NCBI GenBank assembly: GCA_003979185.1
Contig: RYWJ01000001.1
Location: 36,390-100,389 of the forward strand
Reading direction: 5' to 3'
DNA length: 64,000 nucleotides
Source of the DNA: Candidatus Saccharimonadota bacterium
Lineage (GTDB): Bacteria > Patescibacteriota > Saccharimonadia > Saccharimonadales > Saccharimonadaceae
In this document: in pieces, positions 59,535 through 64,000 of the stretch
Numbering within the stretch: the stretch's first letter is position 1
Layout: every line of letters begins with the position of its first letter
Notes under the pieces: generated by a model
What the model saw: the letters and a program-made list of their open reading frames with translations, nothing else
Databases searched by the model: none
What the model was told of the DNA's origin: nothing
Position numbers and translations under genes: made by a program

Positions 59535-61163
59535 ATGAAGAAAAAATTATCTATTTTCCAGAATTATTTCCAGTTCAGCTTGGCGTTGCTATTTAGCGTA
59601 GGATTTTTACCAATAAATTTACAGAGTGATTTGGTAGACCAACAATATTCCTTGAATTATATTACTGAAGACGAGCTTGAGGAAACTATTCCTGATTTAT
59701 CAGATCCGTCCGAAGATAATAATCAGGATGAATATGAGATATATGATTTCGGATCAGACCTAATTATTAGTGCAATCAACCCTGGATATAATATTGATGA
59801 AGAGAAAAATGTTGGTGACTTCATCGAGCTTCGTAACTTGACCAACGCTCCACTTGTGCTTGCCGGTTTTACGCTTCGCTATACTAATAGCACTGGTAAA
59901 ACCAGTAATGTTTTTACTTTTCCAGAGGGAAGCTATATGACTGGCAAGCATCTCCTTCTTCGGTATCACAATTCTTCTACGTCCGATATAGCTGATGCGA
60001 ACTATAAAGTCGATATTGCTATGAAGGCTGGACCACTTGCATTGTATTATGAAGATCAATTGGTTGATACTGTTTGTTGGAATGGTAGCAAGGCATGTGA
60101 ACGAGAATTTAAGAATACGGTCAATAATGCCCCGACGACATTAGTACGCGATTTGCAGACTGGCAAATTTGAGCATATGCTAATTGATGATTTTATGCCA
60201 AACTTTGATCCCGATAGTCCAGCTTTACACTTGCTAGATGAGTCAGAGGAGGATGAGATGGATGAGGGCTTATTACCACCGCCTCAGTGCCGTGGCTTAG
60301 AATTTTCAGAAATACTAACCTACTATACTGATGATAAAACGGAACAATTTATTGAGGTTTTTAATCCTACGAGTGTAGAGATAAATCTTAATGGCTGTTT
60401 TGTGGGATACAAGAATAAAACATATCCTCTGGCGGGAAGAGTGGGGGTTGGACAATACTTGGCCATATACCAAAGTGATTTGTTTGCTTTAACGAAAAAT
60501 CCCACTAATCTAAGTGTCTTGACTCTAATTGACGCAGATGGCTATATATTGGATGAGGTGGCTTATCCTCATGGTCAAAAAAGATTAACTACTTATGCAA
60601 AGATTTTTGATTCGCAAGGCAATGAGAGTTGGCAGATAACTTATGCGATAACGCCAAATGCGGAAAATGTTTACCAAAAATTCCGTAGTTGTGAGGAGGG
60701 AAAAGTCATTAACGAAGCCACCGGCAACTGTGTCAAGGTTACAAGCTTGAAGACTACTATAAATACCTTAAAGAATTCTATCGCAGCACCATGCCCAGCT
60801 GGTAAATATCGTAATCCTTTGACGGGACGTTGTAAGAAGATAGAAACTACCAGTCAGAACCTGAAGGAGTGCGCAGAGGGATATGAACGTAATCCAGAAA
60901 CGAATCGTTGTCGTAAAGTGAAAAGTAATACTCCGAATGATGGTGCAGAGTATGCCATAGAGCCAACGACCAGCTCAGATAAGAAGGTTTTTATAGGATT
61001 CGGCATAGTAACAATAATACTGGTGCTGGGAATAGTATATGTTGGTTTACAATTCAGGAATGAAATTGTTCGTGTGACTCGCAAAATTCGCCAACGCCTC
61101 AATAACATTCGCAAGGACTTGTTCGCGTGTACCATTGGCAGGCACAGAGACAAGAAGCCCTAA
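59535..61163 (+). CDS. Surface protein with two lamin-tail domains and three Cys repeats
   Basis: This 542-residue exported protein has a signal peptide (about 1-30), two lamin-tail-type beta-sandwich domains (about 76-215 and 255-385, with DFIELRNLTN and QFIEVFNPTS strands) and a stalk. The stalk has three units of the form C-x2-G-x3-N-x2-T-x2-C (CEEGKVINEATGNC, CPAGKYRNPLTGRC, CAEGYERNPETNRC). A membrane helix (about 485-508) and a basic tail follow. It should be anchored in the membrane with both domains outside. Its last 117 bases overlap the convergent kinase gene. Confidence 0.85.
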   Translation: MKKKLSIFQNYFQFSLALLFSVGFLPINLQSDLVDQQYSLNYITEDELEETIPDLSDPSEDNNQDEYEIYDFGSDLIISAINPGYNIDEEKNVGDFIELRNLTNAPLVLAGFTLRYTNSTGKTSNVFTFPEGSYMTGKHLLLRYHNSSTSDIADANYKVDIAMKAGPLALYYEDQLVDTVCWNGSKACEREFKNTVNNAPTTLVRDLQTGKFEHMLIDDFMPNFDPDSPALHLLDESEEDEMDEGLLPPPQCRGLEFSEILTYYTDDKTEQFIEVFNPTSVEINLNGCFVGYKNKTYPLAGRVGVGQYLAIYQSDLFALTKNPTNLSVLTLIDADGYILDEVAYPHGQKRLTTYAKIFDSQGNESWQITYAITPNAENVYQKFRSCEEGKVINEATGNCVKVTSLKTTINTLKNSIAAPCPAGKYRNPLTGRCKKIETTSQNLKECAEGYERNPETNRCRKVKSNTPNDGAEYAIEPTTSSDKKVFIGFGIVTIILVLGIVYVGLQFRNEIVRVTRKIRQRLNNIRKDLFACTIGRHRDKKP

Positions 61164-61685
61164 TTCTTGGTAACGTTGGAGAACGGGCAAGGTTTTCTCG
61201 TGGTACTCAGTAATGCGTGTTTGGAAAACTTGCGGATCGGCATCATCTGCGCGTAGACCGCGATCGCCAAGTAGCTTGGCTGCTTCCCAGCGCTCCACAA
61301 CATCTTGATCAGAGAGTTGCAAGACTACTGCCGCACGAATTGTGTGCCCACTATTCTTGGCAACGGACATAACTTCATCCTCTTCGCCACTCCAGCGCCC
61401 GATAGAAGCAAGGACTAATGGATACTTCCAAAGATCTTCCCGCTCAAAATACGGCAAAACCCATTCATAAAAAACATTTGACGGCATTAGCTTGCCATTA
61501 CCAGTAATATTCTGCCCAGTTGCTTTTTCCATTGCACGGACAATCATGCCAGAAGAAAGAAATTTTGCACCTAGTTTTTCCGCTAGCTGCACTCCGACCG
61601 TATCTTTTCCGCTCATTGGTAGACCGAATATATTTATACTACCGATACCTAACCAGGTTTTTATTTGTTGAATTTGCGCATCCAT
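61047..61685 (-). CDS. Adenylate-kinase-like nucleotide kinase
   Basis: This 212-residue P-loop kinase has GLPMSGKDTVG (about 16-26) and an NMP-binding helix region with FLSSGMIVRA. A short lid and a late DRGLRADDADPQVFQTRI segment with the typical Arg residues follow. I start at the second ATG (61685), because the first lies inside the -10 box TATAATG (61701-61696). It could phosphorylate AMP or another nucleotide or, less likely, be a thymidylate-kinase relative. Its end overlaps the lamin-tail gene by 117 bases on the other strand. Confidence 0.75.
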   Translation of the reverse strand: MDAQIQQIKTWLGIGSINIFGLPMSGKDTVGVQLAEKLGAKFLSSGMIVRAMEKATGQNITGNGKLMPSNVFYEWVLPYFEREDLWKYPLVLASIGRWSGEEDEVMSVAKNSGHTIRAAVVLQLSDQDVVERWEAAKLLGDRGLRADDADPQVFQTRITEYHEKTLPVLQRYQELGLLVSVPANGTREQVLANVIEALANFASHTNNFIPEL

Positions 61686-61724
61686 AATATATTTCATTAT
61701 AGCATAATGCTATGTATTTCTTCC

Positions 61725-61946
61725 AACTTCCTTTATGCCGGGGGTGTCCGCAATAGCTCACTTAGCGGTGTCGGCTCCAACGGCTACTACTGGTTACGTA
61801 CTGCCAGCTCTAGTACCTACGCATACTACCTGTACTTCAATAGCTCCTATGTCGGCCCAGCCGACGGCAACAGCCGTTACCTCGGCTTCTCCATACGCTG
61901 CGTCGCTACTACCTAAATAGTATATGGGTTAAGGGTGGTGAGGGGG
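61725..61946 (+). repeat. Cassette D: variable region starting at the common inner boundary
   Basis: It begins at AACTTCC (61725), directly upstream of the divergent kinase promoter, has 63 codons to TAA (61914-61916) and continues with the G-rich flank. Length and both ends match cassette B. It encodes YYWLRTASSS and GFSIRCVATT. The frame continues upstream to an ATG at 61665, but that part lies in the kinase promoter and is not homologous to other copies. Confidence 0.78.
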
Positions 61947-62017
61947 ATGGATAGTACCATATTTTTTACAAAAAGCTAGACTTGCCTTGGTTGCCAATTT
62001 CGGTACAATAAAAGTGT
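61947..62017. other. Spacer without gene
   Basis: AT-rich DNA between cassette D and the next minus-strand gene; I see no structure in it. Confidence 0.4.
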
Positions 62018-62257
62018 CTAACTAAATAGCAAATCTGCGTTTTTTGTGGTGGTTTCTGGATAGAAATGGCATCGCAAGAATACAGTCCGGAAGCTTTGAG
62101 CTTCCGGCGCGATAATCTCGGCAATATCTCTACTGAGTAAATTGTTCAGCCGGAGTGTCGCGACATTCAAAAACAAATCAAAGTTCTGCACTTCGTTTTT
62201 ATCTAGTTCGCGCCCGATTAGGGATTCACATTCGGTGGTTGTAAGTGATATTGCCAT
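62018..62257 (-). CDS. Possible phage head-tail-connector-like small protein
   Basis: The frame from ATG 62257 encodes 79 residues (MAISLTTTECESLIGREL, then a helical VATLRLNNLL and a hydrophilic end). It recalls short phage connector or gp6-like proteins, but the match is weak. No ribosome site precedes either this ATG or the in-frame one at 62296. It lies in a region of mixed origin. Confidence 0.4.
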   Translation of the reverse strand: MAISLTTTECESLIGRELDKNEVQNFDLFLNVATLRLNNLLSRDIAEIIAPEAQSFRTVFLRCHFYPETTTKNADLLFS

Positions 62258-62361
62258 TCTGTGGTCTATTGTGTAAATACATAAGATATGCGACAAGCTA
62301 TAGTCAGAAAAATGGTATAATCGGATAAAGAGAAATTATAATTTTATAGTAGAGGAACACT

Positions 62362-62898
62362 ATGCCACGAGCACGCAATAAAGAAGATTTAATCAAAGCC
62401 AGTAACGAGCAATATCAGAAATTGATCGACTTAATCGCTTCGCTATCAGAAAAAGAATTAAACATCGAGTTTGATTTTTCTGATGACTCGAAGAAAACTG
62501 AGCGACATTGGGGCCGTGATAAAAATCTGCGTGATATTTATGTTCATCTTTATGAGTGGCACCAACTTTTATTAAACTGGATCAAAGCAAACGAGGGTGG
62601 TGAAGAAAAACCATTTATTCCTGAGCCGTATTCTTGGAAAACTTATGGCGATATGAACTGCGAGTTTTGGGAGAAGCACCAAAAGACCAGTCTGGAAGAT
62701 GCGAAAAAGATGTTTGAAAAATCTCACGCCGAAGTTTTGAAACTTGCTGAAAAATACACCAACGATCAGTTATTTGGTCGTGGAGTTTATGCTTGGGTGA
62801 ATACCGATTTAGGATCATATTTTGTGAGCGTAATGCCAAGTCATTACGACTGGGCAATGAAGAAACTCAAAGCCCACCGCAAAAATTGCGAGAAGTAG
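62362..62898 (+). CDS. ClbS/DfsB family four-helix-bundle protein
   Basis: This 178-residue protein starts with a basic RARNKEDLI helix. It has the LRDIYVHLYEWHQLLLNWI helix typical of ClbS/DfsB (DUF1706), with a metal-site-like His pair, and the late PSHYDWAMKKL segment. ClbS protects E. coli from its own colibactin; most relatives are of unknown function. GAGGAAC precedes the ATG and TATAAT lies about 45 bases upstream. Confidence 0.85.
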   Translation: MPRARNKEDLIKASNEQYQKLIDLIASLSEKELNIEFDFSDDSKKTERHWGRDKNLRDIYVHLYEWHQLLLNWIKANEGGEEKPFIPEPYSWKTYGDMNCEFWEKHQKTSLEDAKKMFEKSHAEVLKLAEKYTNDQLFGRGVYAWVNTDLGSYFVSVMPSHYDWAMKKLKAHRKNCEK

Positions 62899-62928
62899 AG
62901 AGATTACAATTTATGAGTATGATCATGT

Positions 62929-63177
62929 ATGAATAAAGAAGTATTGTTGTTATCAAATATAGATAAAGTCCATACTACAAAAATGGGTATTGATAGGATT
63001 AAGAGAAATCTAAAATTAGATACAAATGATGTAGTTGAATATTGTCAAAATAAAGTCATAGATAAGAATTGTAATATCTATAAACAAGGCAAAAACTGGT
63101 ATTGTGAAATTGATAATATCAAAATAACAATCAATTCATATAGTTATACGATTATTACAGCACATATTATTCACTAA
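62929..63177 (+). CDS. DUF3781-like small protein
   Basis: This 82-residue protein has LSNIDKVHTTKMGIDRIKRN, then VEYCQNKV, and a beta-rich end NWYCEIDNIKITINSYSYTI. It fits the DUF3781 family of Gram-positive bacteria. Function is unknown. Its codons are much more AT-rich than the neighbours (about one quarter G+C by eye), a sign of recent transfer. Confidence 0.75.
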   Translation: MNKEVLLLSNIDKVHTTKMGIDRIKRNLKLDTNDVVEYCQNKVIDKNCNIYKQGKNWYCEIDNIKITINSYSYTIITAHIIH

Positions 63178-63262
63178 ATCACAATCTGTCGCTCGTAGGC
63201 TTGTCATACGGCTTACGGCCAAAGAGCGAGTCGGCTACCGGCTTTTCGTGAAGCAGGACGTC

Positions 63263-63523
63263 TTAGTTGTAGTCGTTATCAAAGGCGGAACGCAACATAT
63301 CGCGCCTATTCGGGAACAGATACTTGCTGTCATTAAAGCCGATTAAGTCCATACCGCTATCAGTTATAAAGTCAAACTCAAAGATTTTCGCGGTCAGAAG
63401 TTGCGCGAAGTTGCTACCCGGCGCGAAGATATAGCGGTCGTCCTTATCTTTTTCTAGCATCAAGCCTTCCGGTGCGACCAGGATTTTTTCGGTTTTACCT
63501 TTCAGGGCAGAGAGAATTTTCAC
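63263..63523 (-). pseudogene. Fragment of an unknown protein, possibly cut by cassette E
   Basis: The frame is open from beyond the only start candidate (GTG 63523) up into the DNA shared with cassette E, where it reads VFRNSDDNTYDK before KILSALKGK. This suggests that the true N-terminus was lost at the junction. The remaining 86 residues are mixed alpha/beta and I do not recognise them. No ribosome site is seen. Confidence 0.4.
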
Positions 63524-63544
63524 CGCCTTATCATAGGTATTGTC

Positions 63545-63793
63545 GTCGGAATTACGAAAGACGCAAGTGGTTCTACCAAAATTCGCTCCGCTCCATACAG
63601 CTTACCTTATTCCGTCAGCATTCGTGATGGCTCCGTAATAGATGTAGGCTCATACGGTAATTATTGGTCGCGTACTATATCTTACGATAAAAGCCAAGCA
63701 TACAGACTTATCTTCCAAAGCAACACCGTTTACACGACACAAGGATATCAGTATCGTGGTTATTCTATCCGCTGTGTAGCCCTCGGCAATTAA
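63545..63793 (+). pseudogene. Cassette E: diverged start-less FISUMP-like domain
   Basis: The frame reads VGITKDASGSTKIRSAPYS, then NYWSRT and YRGYSIRCVALGN before TAA (63791-63793). The protein layout matches cassettes A-D, but codon choice differs (TGT for Cys, AAA for Lys) and the G-rich 3' flank is absent. It looks like an older copy from another target gene rather than a recent product of the same template. Confidence 0.65.
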
Positions 63794-63919
63794 AGATTGT
63801 ACATCTAGCGCTCTCCCATCAAAACCATCATTTTAGCCAATTTTCACTCATTTGACTGATTTTAGCTATATTCTAGTCAAAACCACCAATTTTAACCTAC
63901 CTCAAAGTACTATTTTCCC

Positions 63920-64000
63920 GTTTAAGGCTATTTAGAGCCGTTTTAAGCGATTTTTATTAAAACCTTGGTATGAGGAAGGTTTAGAATTAGCATAGCCATG
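63920..64000 (+). repeat. 5' non-coding part of a further cassette (cut by window edge)
   Basis: GTTTAAGGCTATTTAGAGCC (63920) and the following hairpin (AAACCTT with AAGGTTT) match the 5' parts of cassettes A and C. The rest of the unit should lie just beyond the window. Confidence 0.7.

Noticed and set aside
61665..61724. N-terminus for cassette D at ATG 61665
   Set aside because: These codons overlap the divergent kinase start and promoter, have no counterpart in other cassettes and no ribosome site.
63263..63523. Complete small gene
   Set aside because: The frame stays open past the only start candidate into cassette DNA and no ribosome site exists, so it is treated as a fragment.
1..64000. 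Alternative genetic code with TGA as Gly or Trp
   Set aside because: Many well-defined genes end in TGA, often as ATGA overlaps with the next start, so TGA is a normal stop.
1..64000. CRISPR array
   Set aside because: No regularly spaced direct repeats with unique spacers; the spaced motifs at 5879-6048 are nine-base boxes at helical steps, and no cas genes are present.

Overview
The window looks like chromosomal DNA of an ultra-small Patescibacterium (CPR), most likely Candidatus Saccharibacteria (TM7). This is inferred from content. The genes are compact. There are LPxTG-type surface proteins, a lamin-tail protein with CxxGxxxNxxTxxC repeats, FISUMP-type variable domains, a half-length TsaB, a lone carbamate kinase, and surface-glycan, competence and pilin genes. 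No amino-acid, nucleotide or lipid biosynthesis is present. TGA, TAG and TAA all act as stops, so the TGA-glycine code of Absconditabacteria/Gracilibacteria does not apply.

Layout. 1-8.4 kb: surface-polysaccharide genes (glf end, GT2, galE, polyprenyl-phosphate sugar transferase, GT4, O-antigen-ligase-like protein). 8.4-18 kb: initiator tRNA, nusA behind a hairpin leader, dnaK under a CIRCE-type operator, an amber-interrupted gene, ackA, a TylF-like methyltransferase and a zinc-finger-less dnaJ. 18-19.6 kb: a RimB-like protease and RimK ligase pair. 19.7-27.6 kb: exported wall-anchored proteins and paralogues. 27.9-32.7 kb: comEC, tsaE, short tsaB, rny and a DedA-like protein. 32.7-41.4 kb: Nudix, hydrolases, PspC, a P-type ATPase, VanZ and an ABC1 kinase. 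41.4-46.2 kb: a small integrated element ending in a large serine recombinase against tRNA-Pro. 46.2-48.8 kb: small accessory genes with shared 3' hairpins and a transcript with 8-9 codon ORFs. 48.8-61.7 kb: ftsH, a CDF transporter, yebC, pilin-pgi, arcC, an FAD oxidoreductase and a nucleotide kinase, with tRNAs between. 61.7-64 kb: horizontally acquired small genes.

Two hidden systems stand out. First, six dispersed start-less cassettes (about 3.2, 33.3, 53.3, 53.9, 61.8 and 63.6 kb) encode the C-terminal part of a FISUMP-like protein. Among the four best copies nearly all differences fall in the first two bases of codons whose inferred ancestor is AAC or AAT. This is the footprint of a diversity-generating retroelement. 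No reverse transcriptase or complete target gene is in the window. Second, arrays of TTWTCCACA-like (DnaA-box-like) motifs spaced about 10-12, 21-22 or 32 bp lie inside three coding genes (GT4, ligase, comEC) and upstream of two surface-protein genes. Motif orientation and reading frame change while helical spacing stays, which points to selection on DNA.

Many start codons lie 6-9 bases after a TATAAT-like -10 box, so leaderless transcripts appear common. Other genes use strong Shine-Dalgarno sites, and several genes are coupled by ATGA overlaps.
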